From: Kalaharituber pfeilii
Lineage: Eukaryota; Ascomycota; Pezizomycetes; Pezizales; Pezizaceae
Length of the DNA stretch: 64,000 nucleotides
NCBI GenBank assembly: GCA_015179045.1
Contig: WHUZ01000111.1
Location: 62,001-126,000, forward strand
Direction of reading: 5' to 3'
Under the pieces are notes generated by a model. It was not told the DNA's origin. It saw only the letters and a program-made list of their open reading frames with translations, and did not search any database. The translations under genes were made by a program, and so were the position numbers. Below, piece by piece: positions 1 through 10,089 of this stretch; the first letter of the stretch is position 1; each line of letters starts with the position of its first letter.

Positions 1-2149
1 ACGTGGCGGTGGGGCAGTGTGGATTATGGAGGATGTCAAGGGAGGCTTTGGGAACACACGTTGGGATATGGTCAAGCACCGAGTACAGGGTTCTAAAGCT
101 GAGAAATGGTTGTCCTGGTTAGAAACCTTCTTCCGGGAGCGAGAGTTTGAGGTGGAATGGGATGGACAGGTGAGGGGCAATGGCAGATCGAATGTAGGTG
201 TGCCGCAGGGCTCGCCTTTATCCCCAGTTGTGTTCCTCTTGTACATGGCACCAATTCTAGAAGAGATGGAAACAAAGGTAGCTGCAACAGTGAGAGACTG
301 TGAAGTGGAGCTGCCCTCATTTGTAGATGATATGAACTGTGTTATTCTGGATTGGGAAGGAGGAAAGGATATGAGGAGAATTGGGGAGAGAATTGCAGGA
401 GTAGTCAGGGAGGTTGCTGAAGCTCACGATCTACCACTGGAGACCTCAAAGGAGGAGGTCCTAGTCATGGGTAAGAAGGCCAAGAGAAGGGCAGATGTTG
501 AGAGGTGCAAGTGGCTAGGGGTGATTTGCGATAGCACTCTTGATTTCGACCTCCACTGGAAAAGCCGGATCGATAAAGCCAGGAAACTCATGGGCGCGCT
601 GTCTGGGCTAGGCAACTCTCAATGGGGTATGAGTCCTATCTCATGGAGAAAGGCTTATACAGGCATGGTAAGGGCAGTGGCCCTTTGGGGGTCCGAAATT
701 GGGTGGAGAGGCCAGAAGCAGTGGAGAGAGGAGTTTGAGAAGTTGCAGTATCAAGCACTCCGCAGATGCACTGGTGCAGTCCGAGGGGCAGCGAGAATAA
801 AGGTCGAGGCCATTGCTGGAGTAGAGAGTGTAACGACGATTCTCGATCAAGGCCAAGCAAGGTATGCACTAAGATCAGTGAGGGACCCTACAGGAGTCAG
901 AGATTTATGGCCGGAAAGCTTCACTGGAATGGTAGCCTCAGACCCAGACAGAGAGGGGGAGAGGGGGAGGGACTGGAGAGACTTTAGCTTGAGTTACGCT
1001 ACAGACCAAAATGATGGGTTTCAGTCAGTAGCTGGAAAGATTGCCAGCACTCTCGAGGTCAATGAGGAGGAGAGAGTGTCCTGGGGGCGAGATGTACACC
1101 TACCACAGACAGGCATTGAGGTCATTGACCTCAAGCTGTGCAAGGAAGACGCCCCAGCCAAATGGGAAAAGGCTATCAATGAGGCTAAGGGTGACTCGGT
1201 GGCTATTTTTACAGATGGCAGCCGCAGTGAGGAAGGCGGTGTTGGTGGCGGATGGTGCTGGAGGCAGGTGGTAGCAGGTGAGTCAGAGGGGTCCCGGTGG
1301 GTAGGCACAAAGGCAACTGTGTGGGACGGTGAGGTCTCAGGAATGAGGGGTGCCCTTGAAGCAGTTGATGGCAGTACAAAAGTACTACTACTCGCAGACT
1401 CTCAGGCAGCTATCAGTGCAGTCCAGAAAGCAGGAAAAACTGGCAAGGCAAGAACCGCAGACCTAGCGCGGGTGATAGAGCTGATTGCAGAGAGGCGGCG
1501 GAGGCTAAGGAAGGCAGATGCAGTGAAGCTGGCATGGGTCAAGGCCCACGTGGGGATAGAAGGCAATGAGAAGGCGGATGAGTTGGCCAAAGAGGGGGCC
1601 AAGTGCATGAGGTATGATGGGCAGGCCACTGAGGGTGGGCTGCGTCAAGAGTTAGTTCGAAAAAGAAAAGAGGAGAGGGAGCGTGCAGGGTTTGGGAAGG
1701 GCAAATTCGTAAAGTGGGGCAGGAGAGCACTCACAAATTACACATGGCTGCGGACTGGAAAAGGCGGAGCTATGTGGAGGAGGATGGTCAGTGGCGAGGA
1801 GGTACAATGCACATGTGGTGAGGCATGGAGTGCTGAGCATGTGGTGTTCAGATGCACAGAACTGGTGCGGCCCCAGAGGAAGAACAAAAATGGGGCACAT
1901 GTCACCTGGCAGTCCTGGGAGGACCTAGAGGAGAAAGGGTGGAAGCAAGAAGGCGTGGAAGGTGACCGGGTCGAGTACTGGTTTGCCTGCCTCGATCTGG
2001 GGTAGCCGGGGACCGGGGGACGGAGGGCACTGGGTGCTCAAGGGTGTATGTAGATTCCGTAGTTAGTTGTCTCAAACCTGGCCCGGGTATATGGGTCCCT
2101 GCCATAGGCTGGTATGCGGGGTTACGTGAATAAAAAAAAAAAAAAAAAA
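1..2149 (+). mobile_element. LINE family B, 3' part of ORF2 through tail B and poly-A
   Basis: The element enters from the left edge, so its 5' end is missing. The coding part stops at 2005 and is followed by about 95 bp of 3' UTR. Tail B lies at 2098-2133: CCCTGC opening, a loop, then GCGGGG and TTACGTGA, and an A-run to about 2149. This is the longest family-B copy in the window and serves as reference for the shorter ones at 6.6, 10.1, 30.8, 41.7 and 48.4 kb. The next base after the A-run belongs to a LINE-A end, so this copy probably inserted into that older element. The matching left TSD lies outside the window. Confidence 0.9.
2..2005 (+). CDS. LINE-B ORF2 protein fragment: reverse transcriptase, RNase H, Cys/His knuckle
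   Basis: Open frame of about 667 codons, 5' incomplete; the frame continues to the left edge, so no real start codon is visible. Reverse-transcriptase motifs are DVKGGF (motif A-like, near the start), PQGSPLSP (about residue 63) and FVDD (about residue 102, a variant of the usual YADD). An RNase H domain starts near residue 398 with TDGS, followed by the acidic GEVSGMR and LLADSQ motifs and WVKAHVG...NEKADELA. A CTCG...H...C knuckle lies near residue 597. RT plus RNase H without a protease or LTR is typical of Tad/I-type fungal LINEs. The protein would copy element RNA at a nicked target. No internal stop is seen in this part; whether the full protein was intact cannot be judged. Confidence 0.9.
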   Translation, partial: RGGGAVWIMEDVKGGFGNTRWDMVKHRVQGSKAEKWLSWLETFFREREFEVEWDGQVRGNGRSNVGVPQGSPLSPVVFLLYMAPILEEMETKVAATVRDCEVELPSFVDDMNCVILDWEGGKDMRRIGERIAGVVREVAEAHDLPLETSKEEVLVMGKKAKRRADVERCKWLGVICDSTLDFDLHWKSRIDKARKLMGALSGLGNSQWGMSPISWRKAYTGMVRAVALWGSEIGWRGQKQWREEFEKLQYQALRRCTGAVRGAARIKVEAIAGVESVTTILDQGQARYALRSVRDPTGVRDLWPESFTGMVASDPDREGERGRDWRDFSLSYATDQNDGFQSVAGKIASTLEVNEEERVSWGRDVHLPQTGIEVIDLKLCKEDAPAKWEKAINEAKGDSVAIFTDGSRSEEGGVGGGWCWRQVVAGESEGSRWVGTKATVWDGEVSGMRGALEAVDGSTKVLLLADSQAAISAVQKAGKTGKARTADLARVIELIAERRRRLRKADAVKLAWVKAHVGIEGNEKADELAKEGAKCMRYDGQATEGGLRQELVRKRKEERERAGFGKGKFVKWGRRALTNYTWLRTGKGGAMWRRMVSGEEVQCTCGEAWSAEHVVFRCTELVRPQRKNKNGAHVTWQSWEDLEEKGWKQEGVEGDRVEYWFACLDLG

Positions 2150-2412
2150 GAAAGAAGCGTGGAGGAAGAGACTACCGAGAGGAGAGGAGGGATTAAGGGA
2201 GCTGTCAAGAGACGAGGAGGGGGGAGAGATAACGTTGGCGGAGGTGATGGACTGGGCGGCGGAGTAGACGGAGGATTTATTAGACGTTCATTCTCATTTT
2301 ATGGTTTTATCTGCGAGTTACTATTCGGTTACTGTCTTGCATGTATCTAAACCCTCGCCATAGCCTACAAGGCGGCACGCGAGTAATGAAATAAAAAAAA
2401 ATAAAACAAATA
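2150..2412 (+). mobile_element. LINE-A 3' end: ORF2 C-terminus and tail A
   Basis: One frame of 2164-2265 ends in ...EVMDWAAE and a TAG, matching the C-termini of other family-A copies (for example the LLWASKE-type end at 21.3 kb). After an AT-rich 3' UTR comes tail A at 2353-2393, CTCGCC...GGCGGCACGCGAG with inner CCTACAAGG, then TAATGAAAT and an A-rich tail. The left part was probably separated by the LINE-B insertion ending at 2149. Confidence 0.75.
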
Positions 2413-2698
2413 AAAATCTGACCATATGCATGAGATATTGGGCATATTGAGCCTAGTGAACGTGTTAAACATATTGGCCACGCAAATGAGATATTGAGAA
2501 TATATTACTGTGTGCATGACATGTTGAATATATAGTGTATAATGAGTGCGTGCATGAGATGTTGGGCACATTCGGCATATCATGAGGTATCCGACGTTTT
2601 CTCACATAACGCCGCTTGCTGCTATTCAGCATGGCAGGGTAGGTATCCAACGTGAATATCTGACATGGTGCGTCAGTTGCCTCATTGATAATGTCATT

Positions 2699-3222
2699 TG
2701 TTATTCTTGGAGATCAGGACACCGGGCCTAGTAAGCGAGGCACCAGGACTGGCGAAGCCGCCGAAGTGTCAGAGTGTTGGGCGTAGTGAGTGAGGCATCA
2801 GGATGCCGGGCGTAGTTAGCGAGGCATCAGGGTGCCGGGCATAGTTAACGAGGCCTCAGGATTTTTTTTTTTTTTTTTTTTTTTAAAAAATCACATAACC
2901 CCGCTTGTAGCACTTGGCCATGGCAGGGTCACTGGGCAAGCCCTCATAGCCCGGAGACAGGCTAAACTAACTCTCTACGTACATGGCCCCCACGCGCCGT
3001 CGCCCCCGCTCTCCTAGATTCTAGAACTTGACCCCGCGCTCCCCTACCTTCTAGAACTTGACCCTAGCGAAGAAATTCTCTAAAACGTCATACTCCTCCC
3101 CATTCTCCGCGAGGCCTCAGGATGCCGGACATGGTCAGCGAGGCATCAGGATATCGGGCGTAGTTAGCGAGGCATCAGGATACCAAGTGTAGTTAGCGAG
3201 GCATCAGGATGCCAGGCGTAGT
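2699..3222. repeat. 29-bp minisatellite (GAGGCATCAGGATGCC unit), interrupted
   Basis: Degenerate head-to-tail copies of a unit of about 29 bp, GAGGCATCAGGATGCC + GGGCGTAGTTAGC, occur before and after an insertion (2863-3109). Units differ by one to several substitutions. No coding role is apparent. Confidence 0.8.
2863..3109 (-). mobile_element. LINE-B-type 3' end inserted in the minisatellite
   Basis: On the minus strand this reads about 180 bp of 3' UTR, tail B (CCCTGCCATGGC...AAGCGGGG, TTATGTGA) and poly-A. TSD CGAGGCCTCAGGAT flanks it at 2849-2862 and 3110-3123, and the duplicated bases are part of a minisatellite unit, so direction and limits are clear. The inserted sequence has no recognisable coding part. 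Confidence 0.9.
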
Positions 3223-3535
3223 CAAAAGGACGTTAGGATGCACTAACGCATGGGACGTATCCAATTGTCAGGACGCTGCGCCGATACGTCAGGACGCATT
3301 TTCGTTATTGCTGATGTACGAGGAGGAGGAAGGCAGGCCCCATGGTATTACTGACTCATGAGGAAAAGGAGGAGGCGTATGGTCTTGTACTCGACGAGAA
3401 CTGCAAGGCGGGGCACGAGGAGGAGGAGTACCCGCACCATCAGTACCCGGCGGAGGAGATCCTTTGGGAGAGCTTTCCAGGAGAGCGCTCCGGACCTAAG
3501 TTAGGCCGGGAAGGCTGCGCTGGCTGTTGTTGCGG

Positions 3536-3739
3536 TTACAGTGTAGCCACTGGTTCGAATGATGACTGCTGTAGCATCTGTCCTCGTATACTTGCCAGTA
3601 GCTGGGCAACGTGGGTTATCGTGTTTTGCAGTTCTTGCTGGCTCTGAGAGAGAGGAGTAGATACATTACCTTGAAACGCTACTGCTAGAAGATCTATACG
3701 CTCACAGGCCTGGGCGATCCACATAGTGTTAGTATTCAC
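3536..3739 (-). CDS. Short open frame, unrecognised
   Basis: 67 codons on the minus strand, rich in Gln, Leu and Ser, with a heptad-like stretch (QSQQELQNTITHVAQLLASI) that could form a coiled coil. No domain is recognised and there is no tail or TSD nearby. It may be a chance frame or part of a decayed gene; the sequence immediately downstream on the minus strand is Cys/Gly-rich on the opposite strand and not obviously coding. Confidence 0.2.
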   Translation of the reverse strand: MNTNTMWIAQACERIDLLAVAFQGNVSTPLSQSQQELQNTITHVAQLLASIRGQMLQQSSFEPVATL

Positions 3740-3887
3740 TTGCTCGTCAGGGAGGTTGGCAACATCTCCGGGGAGAGGTCCTCGAGGGCGAGTGGGCGGC
3801 GGCTGACATTATGAGGTGGGGTTGGTATGTGAAGGAGCGGTGTAATATTACGGGCATGAGGGGCTAGGCTCCGGTGGGCGCTGGAAG

Positions 3888-4140
3888 GCACTGGATGTTA
3901 CGGCTACGGAGGTGCGTACTCGGCAGGCCGGAGTCGCTACGGAGGCATGTATACGGCGGGCCGGAGTTGCCACGGAAGTGTGTATGCTCGCCATAGCCCT
4001 TAGGGCGGCATGCGAGTAATGAAATAAAAAAAAAAAAAAAAAAGAAGTGTGTATGCGGCGAGCCGGAGTCGCTACGGAGGTGTGTATACGGCAGGTCGGA
4101 ATGGCTACGGAGATGTATATACGGCGGGCCAAATGGGCAG
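3888..4140. repeat. 33-bp minisatellite (GGAGTCGCTACGGAGG unit), interrupted
   Basis: Copies of a 33-bp unit (GGCGGGCCGGAGTCGCTAC + GGAGGTGTGTATAC) run across this interval and are split by a solo tail at 3988-4043. The period is a multiple of three, so an 11-residue repeat (GYGGVYTAGRS-like) is open on the plus strand in the 3' half. No start or host gene can be assigned. Confidence 0.75.
3988..4043 (+). mobile_element. Solo tail A (56 bp) with 13-bp TSD
   Basis: The insert consists only of the tail A hairpin (starting at its 5' base), TAATGAAAT and A17-18. It is flanked by GAAGTGTGTATGC at 3975-3987 and 4044-4056. The insertion lies inside a minisatellite unit, so the pre-insertion sequence is certain. 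Confidence 0.93.
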
Positions 4141-4445
4141 CTGTTGGGCATGGAGCGTGCAGCGGAGCGGAGCGATTGACGGGCGTAATAAGGAAACGAT
4201 AGGTTTCAGAGTTATAGAGAACTTAGAACACCGCTAGTGTCTTGATTCTTCTAACTATGCTATCGCCAGCCGGCGCTTATATAGACTTAAGCGCAGTCAT
4301 ACATAACTAGTCAACAAGTGAATAAATGACTGGCAATGTGGTCAATCCTTATTACTGCCACTGTATGTGTTACTAGGTCCACGTAGCAGAATCATGCAAA
4401 AATAGTACAGACGCAAGATGATGATATGTACTAATGCATGTGCGC

Positions 4446-4654
4446 ATATTAGCTTCATAAACTGAGTGCCTTAGAGGTCTGGAGACCCTACCATAAATAA
4501 TGACACACACTTCCGTAGCACTACCCTATTCGAAAGAACCTTCTGCCAAGCCTAACGGGTGATCAGTCCGCTCTATCAGCATTGGTCTTACAAATAGTTC
4601 AGGGTAAGTATTCCTCTTATCGAGTAAGTCCCACCTTAGCCGTTACATCACTAG
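4446..4654. repeat. Repeat copy 1 of a duplicated 209-bp sequence (normal base composition)
   Basis: This stretch begins ATATTAGCTTCATAAACT and recurs about 348 bp downstream (from 4794) in AT-rich form. Nearly all differences are C in copy 1 against T in copy 2, or G against A. No coding frame is recognised. Confidence 0.85.
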
Positions 4655-4793
4655 TCCTTTACATAGCTCATATAGCATTCATTTCATAACTACAATACCA
4701 GCGTCCAGCTATTGCATATCACCTACATTGCATATTCATATATGCGCATGTATATCTATCGACTACTCACCCTACAGTTATAGTGAATCTATA

Positions 4794-5390
4794 ATATTAG
4801 CTTTATAAACTAAGTATTTTTAAAATTTAAATACTTTATTATAAATAATAATATATATTTCTATAATACTATCTTATTTGAAAGATAATAAATCTTTTTT
4901 CAAGCTATCTAATAGGTAATTAGTTTACTCTATTAGTATTAGTTTTAGTAATAGTTTAAGCTAAGTATTTTTCTTATTAAGTAAGTCTTACTTTAGCTAT
5001 AATAAAACTAGCTAAACTTAGATTTACTTATAAATCTTAACTTATGATTTATAATAAAAGTAAATACTATATAATAATAGCTAGTTCTAGATATAAAACT
5101 TTAGCTACAAGCTTTAAAGTAATTTAATATACTAAAATATAGAAATATAACCTAAGATAGCTTAATATTCTAAATCAATATGCTTAGACAATATAATGAA
5201 CTCTAGAAAATTTAAAGTCTTAATAATAATAAAAATATATAGACTCAGTATCATAATTATTAGCTATTATTTTTCAACTATATTTAATATTCTAATACCT
5301 TATTACCTAGACTCAGTATCTTGATACTATATTCTATTTTATATGTTATTATATTGTACAATATTTCGTTACTATATTATTGCATAAAGT
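4794..5390. repeat. RIP-like AT-rich block, including decayed copy 2 of the duplication
   Basis: 4794-5012 aligns to 4446-4654 with most C and G sites changed to T and A on both strands and only a few indels. The AT-rich composition continues to about 5390, then stops abruptly where GC-rich sequence resumes. This matches the transition-only signature of repeat-induced point mutation in Pezizomycotina (known); assignment to RIP here is inference from one pair. Confidence 0.75.
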
Positions 5391-5555
5391 TTATCGTCTG
5401 ACAAGGTTCGGGGGCAGCACGCAGAATTCTGCCTGTCCTGAGTGGTTCCAATGTTACCCGTCCTCAACATAAGGGCGTAAAGATTTATCGTCTGAAACGG
5501 TCCGAGAGCCGCAGTCAGCATGTAACTGCCCCAAGAGGTTCTAATCTTCATACAT
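5388..5555 (+). repeat. Two copies of a dispersed ~65-bp repeat (TTTATCGTCTGA ... GAGGTTC)
   Basis: Copies start at about 5388 and 5481 with TTTATCGTCTGA, then a GGTCCGAGAGCCGCAGTC-like core, then CTGCCCCGAGAGGTT. Further copies lie at 50082-50150 (minus) and 52468-52535 (plus). The core contains a small CAGTC...GACTG inverted repeat. Identity unknown; it may be the end of a DNA transposon. Confidence 0.7.
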
Positions 5556-6559
5556 ACCTCCCGGGATTACCCAATCTCTGCAACTAGCAAGCAGTTCTCT
5601 GAGCTCAAATTTTTAAAAACATCAAAGCGGAAACTGATCATATTTTCGTACCAGTTCAACTGAACTCACTAAGTCATGGTAATACCACTTTTTGAGCAGT
5701 TCTGAGTTACAGGTGCGTGAATATGGATGACTGACTTCTGACTCACGGAAGGTGTTGGAAGTAGAGACTAGCGTGATAAGAACTTTCATTAATGAATACA
5801 GCAAATGAATACAGAACACACAGCACAACAGGAGCATTCGCTAGTGCAGATGAATGCAACGCATGTGTTCTGAGTTGTCAGGAGCTCTCTGATAAATGCA
5901 CGCACCGATGTAGCCTGCATCTACTACTAGCCGATGACTTGCGGCTGTGCAGACTTGGCATGGTACTCACTACTACCAACACCCCGCATGCACGTTGTGT
6001 CCATGTGACTGTACGGACCATCCTCCGCTTTGCATGTCTAAAGGTACAAACGTTACAGTCCATGTCCTTTAGTAAATCACCATATATTGGATCGCGAACT
6101 GAAACGTCAGCCGTCCAGTCGAACACGGAGTAGTGTTGTGATAACTGTGATACCATGCAACCGCGAGCCGCCAACCGCAACATTCCTAACCATGGCAGCA
6201 CATATTGTGGCCAACGTGTAGAGACGGCGAGGTTAGGACTCAGTTTCTGAGATCCACTACGAGAATAAATCTCCTGAGCTGTCATTACTTGTTCGCATAG
6301 TATACATCATAACATTGCTGCCTAGAGACTATGATCATCAATATCCCCAACAGATCGGAAGCGAGCAATTGGGCTGGCGCAGCTGTCATTCAAGGAACAA
6401 CTCCAGAGGGAAGCACCAACATGCGTGCGACGAGCAATTCCGAACCTATCAATAGCCCGTGCCCTAATCTATGTGGAGTTGCTGCCATTGACGTGCAGTC
6501 CATTGAGCTACTCAATGGCAGCAACAACGCCGAAAGAAGGAACATTCGTGGACAGGTAG
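5556..6559. other. No assigned gene
   Basis: Contains a 135-codon open frame on the minus strand (6285-5878) with no recognised domain and one of 113 codons overlapping it on the plus strand. Neither shows convincing features. No tail hairpin is present. Confidence 0.4.
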
Positions 6560-6931
6560 CGGAGGTGCGCTGCACCACCTGCAGGGAGCTGTGGAACCGT
6601 GAGCACATCGTTGACCCTGAGGCGGCCCAACAGGGAGGACGAGAAAGGGTGCAAGTCACCTGGCAGCGCTGAGAGAATGTTCCAAGGGTGGAGGCCGGAC
6701 GGTGTGGAGGGCAACTAGGTCGACGAATGGTTTGCCAGCCTCAACCTACGCTAGCCGCAGGGTCAGCCGCAGGGTCAGCCGCAGGGTCAGCCGCAGGGCC
6801 AGCCGCATGCTGTGTATGTTGGGCCTGTAGTGTACGTAGATAATTTCCAACCTGTCCGGGTATTTTGGTCTCTGCCAAGGGCTGGTAGCTTGTAGACGGA
6901 GTTACGTGAAACAACAAAAAAAAAAAAAACG
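6560..6931 (+). mobile_element. Decayed LINE-B 3' end
   Basis: Translation gives RCTTCRELWNREHIV and VTWQR, matching the knuckle and C-terminal part of the reference LINE-B (VQCTCGEAWSAEHVV, VTWQS), with frameshifts and a stop. A 12-bp repeat GCCGCAGGGTCA occurs four times at about 6757-6804, a local expansion absent from other copies. Degenerate tail B (CTGCCAAGGGCTGG...GGAGTTACGTGA) and A-run end at about 6929. No clear TSD. Confidence 0.7.
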
Positions 6932-7418
6932 CCGCAACTCCAAATCACTCCGTCATATCCTCCATCATGTCCCGAGGCAAACTGTGACAATGCGTACGTG
7001 TGCCTTCTCCACAAAATTCCTTGGCCACCTGAGAGCCTCAGACCTGAAGCTTGCCTCAGCTCGTGGCCATTGATGTTGTAGTCAAGGAGTGAGCTGGAGT
7101 AAGCATCCATTACTCAAGCACATATCCGTGTTTTAGATGTGTCGCTGGTTCGCTCGGATGTCCAAGCGACTTAGACCGGCCTGGAAGCCAATATCAATCC
7201 CAATGTCATATGAGCTAACCACTTCTGAGTTGTCGCCAAACTTGAAGTTGCGTATTCTCGTTCTGGGGTTGTGATGCCACCTCTCGCTCACATACTAGTA
7301 TAATGTTCTTGCATATGTTCCTCCTGCTGGACATGAACGAAATGCACCAGCGCCTTGACCTTACATCTTCACTGAGCATTAATTTGCATCGTACGTCAGT
7401 GTCACCCATTACTGTATA

Positions 7419-7465
7419 GCTGCAAGCGGTGTTGAGTGATATTTAAGGGAAAAAAAAAAAAAAAA
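7419..7465 (+). mobile_element. Micro-tail B (47 bp) with 15-bp TSD
   Basis: Insert is only the 3' arm of tail B (GCTGCAAGCGGTGTTGAGTG) plus ATATTTAAGGG and an A-run. Flanked by ACCCATTACTGTATA at 7404-7418 and 7466-7480. The 5' half of the hairpin is missing. Confidence 0.9.
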
Positions 7466-7480
7466 ACCCATTACTGTATA

Positions 7481-8865
7481 CAGTTCGTTACAACCAATGA
7501 ACCTATTTGACTTGCGCTGATTATGACTCACTTAACAATCCTTGGGAATGATAGAGACCTGCGCGTTAACCTGTTATGGCGACATCAACAATGTGGAACT
7601 AACTCTAATTTTGTATAAAGTTCACATTAATCGATATTGTCAGTCGCATTTAAATAATTGCAAAGAAGGGTTTGATGTGTTTTATGTAACAGCGCGAACC
7701 TGTAGAATGGGTTTATACCTGCTCATCTGGGTCCCCAGAGACACGTGGGGCTGCGTGAAGTCGCAGGCGCTGTTCACCGAATAAGATGTAATTTGCAGTG
7801 GCTGATACAAGTGCTTGCATTAATAATGCCAATTAACTTGGAAGGCGCTTGACTATTTCTTAAGCATGGAGGCTCATGGGTTAATGTGGTACCAAACCTA
7901 CTTATATTCGTTTGGTCTCCTAATGGCAATTGTAAGTACAACATTAATATCCTTGGCCACTCGCAGATGTCCAAATAAATTTAAAGCAGGGCGAAACGAG
8001 GTTGGTTCTGAGGCTTACATATATCGATAGTGCATTTCCTTCCATGTGAGATATATTGCTATTGGCACGACTAGGTAATACACTCAGACCGATTGATCAT
8101 TCACAACTTGATGTGTCTACTCAGTAACTATAAGCTTTTTACTCATCTCATCACGGTCTGTCGAACAAAATCCAGTTACGTACGCACATGCATGATCAGC
8201 GGGCTAGGGGGTGCGTAAGAATTTACTGAGGAGGTCCTGAGAAAGATCACCCTTGTATTGTGACGACTTTATCGGATTACATCACTACGTAGATAGTGTT
8301 TGAAAGCACCGAAAGTGCAAATAGATCTTGTTGCGCTCTGTGAACTCAATTAGATGCTGCCTTCTCCCAGCGCACTCACTTGAACCCTGCGGTCCTAATA
8401 ACTAGAACCAAGGAATAGAGATTACTGGTACAACATGGAGATCCCCATCCCTCAGCCCTGGGAGATGTGCGATTACAAGTGAAGGTGGGTATGACACGTG
8501 AACAGGGTATAAAGCGCTATGTGATGGTTTCTGCTAGGCAACCTTAGGAAGCCGCAGTGGACAATTTCAATGAATATGTACATCTAAGGATAAATTAAAA
8601 GGCTGTAGGCACACCTAAGCTCACCAGAGTACTCGTATTACCAGTGCTGAACAGATGCTAATTTGTAAACTTCTCAATGGTGCATGGAAATACGAGTCGA
8701 TTGCCAGCGGATGTAATATATTTCGAACGAATCCGACATATGTGAAAAGATTGGCCTCTGTGTGTACACTAGTAGCAGTCACCTGCATACATTATAATCA
8801 AGTCTCTACGTACACGGTACACTTCACTCTCTGTGCTTTCGAGCTGTACAATTTTTTATCTTTTG
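7481..8865. other. No assigned gene
   Basis: Unique-looking sequence with short open frames only (longest about 80 codons). No hairpin tails, repeats or domains recognised. Confidence 0.4.
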
Positions 8866-8915
8866 GGGGGGGGGTCCCCGTAACCCCGCATACAGGCTAC
8901 TAGCCTATGGCAGGG
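8866..8915 (-). mobile_element. Tail B relic ending in a C-run instead of poly-A
   Basis: Minus strand reads CCCTGCCATAGGCTAGTAGC..TGTATGCGGGGTTACG followed by GGGA and a run of C (the plus strand shows eleven G at about 8862-8872). The inner AGGCT/AGCCT hairpin is intact. The homopolymer is where the A-run is expected. No TSD is evident. Confidence 0.65.
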
Positions 8916-9930
8916 AAAGCGAGTATAATATGGATATGCTCTTTTCACCACTTTTACCGCTGCCCCACGTGCAAGACCGGGTTGATCACGACCTGTGATG
9001 GAGATGAAATTCTCAAATCTTAAAGGGCGAGAATTGACAAGATGGTTATAGCGTTCACGCATTGTGGATTGTCCCGCTTATTTTCGTAGGAGTGGGGTTC
9101 CCTGTAGATGCGGGGTCAGCATCAGCACAGCACAGGCACTAGAGGGTTTTGTCTTAGAGGTATCGGACGCTAACCAGGTTGGTTAACCTAGTTTCATATT
9201 ACAAAAGCAATAACAAATAAAAAAGCAGTGAATAAAAATTCATTCACAACTACGCAAGAGATTTACACCTTGATAGCAGATTATGTGACTGCCCCCTCCC
9301 TCTCCCCCAACAAAAAAAAAAAAAAAAAAAAAATGAGGAAAAAGAAAAAAAACAATTACAAGTATCTAGCATGACAATGTTCATAGCTATGCGCTATGGT
9401 CTTTGGCTAACCCAATTCTACCGTCGGTCAGATAATAGCAAGCATTACAAATGGTCCTGCGATCACGCTTTATTGAATTCAGTTTATGAGAAATGGAAAT
9501 GGAGGAATTAAGATGGAGTTACGTGGTTCCAATAAGAATAAGAACCGGTAAGCAAAGTAAGGATCTAAATATCCTCAATAGAATAACAGTGGTGCGTATC
9601 AACCATGGTTATCGCATTCATCGCATTTATCATAACTACCATTATATAGCAATTCACAACGGCACTGTTTAGCAATCCTGTTTAAACACACCCGTTCAAC
9701 ACAGAAATTTCACTTTTATATAACACACATGCCTTTCAATCCTCCACAAGCAAATTATTCGTTATCATAAGGTCTGACTAGAAGGTCCTCGTCATTTTCG
9801 GAGTAGCGGGTAAACAGGGAGGTTCAATCATTCAATCTATCCAAGATGATCCACGCACTGCCTCTTTGTTAGCAATTCCCCAATAATATGAACAATCCGA
9901 ATACTCTGGCGTCAAAGGTAAACGGAGTGT
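8916..9930. other. No assigned gene
   Basis: Includes an isolated A-run (9312-9333) preceded by CCCCCTCCC, without a tail hairpin, and AT-rich sequence. No gene recognised. Confidence 0.4.
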
Positions 9931-9973
9931 TTTTTGTTTTTTATTACGCCCATGCCGCCTTGAGGGCTATAGC
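9931..9973 (-). mobile_element. Tail A relic
   Basis: Minus strand reads CTCGCTATAGCCCTCAAGGC.GGCATGGGCGTAATAA then A-rich, a degenerate tail A. TSD not resolved. Confidence 0.6.
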
Positions 9974-10089
9974 GAGATTAGGTACATAGGAGATTGCAGT
10001 ATGTTATTGTGTGTTGGTCCTGTGATAGATGCTGATGAAAAGAAACGTAGCATCGTAACTGATTTCTACTGTGACTTCACCTCAATTGG

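Noticed and set aside
4785..5390. AT-rich block as mitochondrial insertion or centromere-like DNA
   Set aside because: It aligns with nearby GC-normal sequence through transitions only, which fits RIP-like decay better.
5878..6285. 135-codon minus-strand frame as a host gene
   Set aside because: No domain, no introns or codon pattern to support it, and an overlapping plus-strand frame is nearly as long.
9312..9333. A-run as another retro-insertion tail
   Set aside because: No hairpin, linker or direct repeat is next to it.
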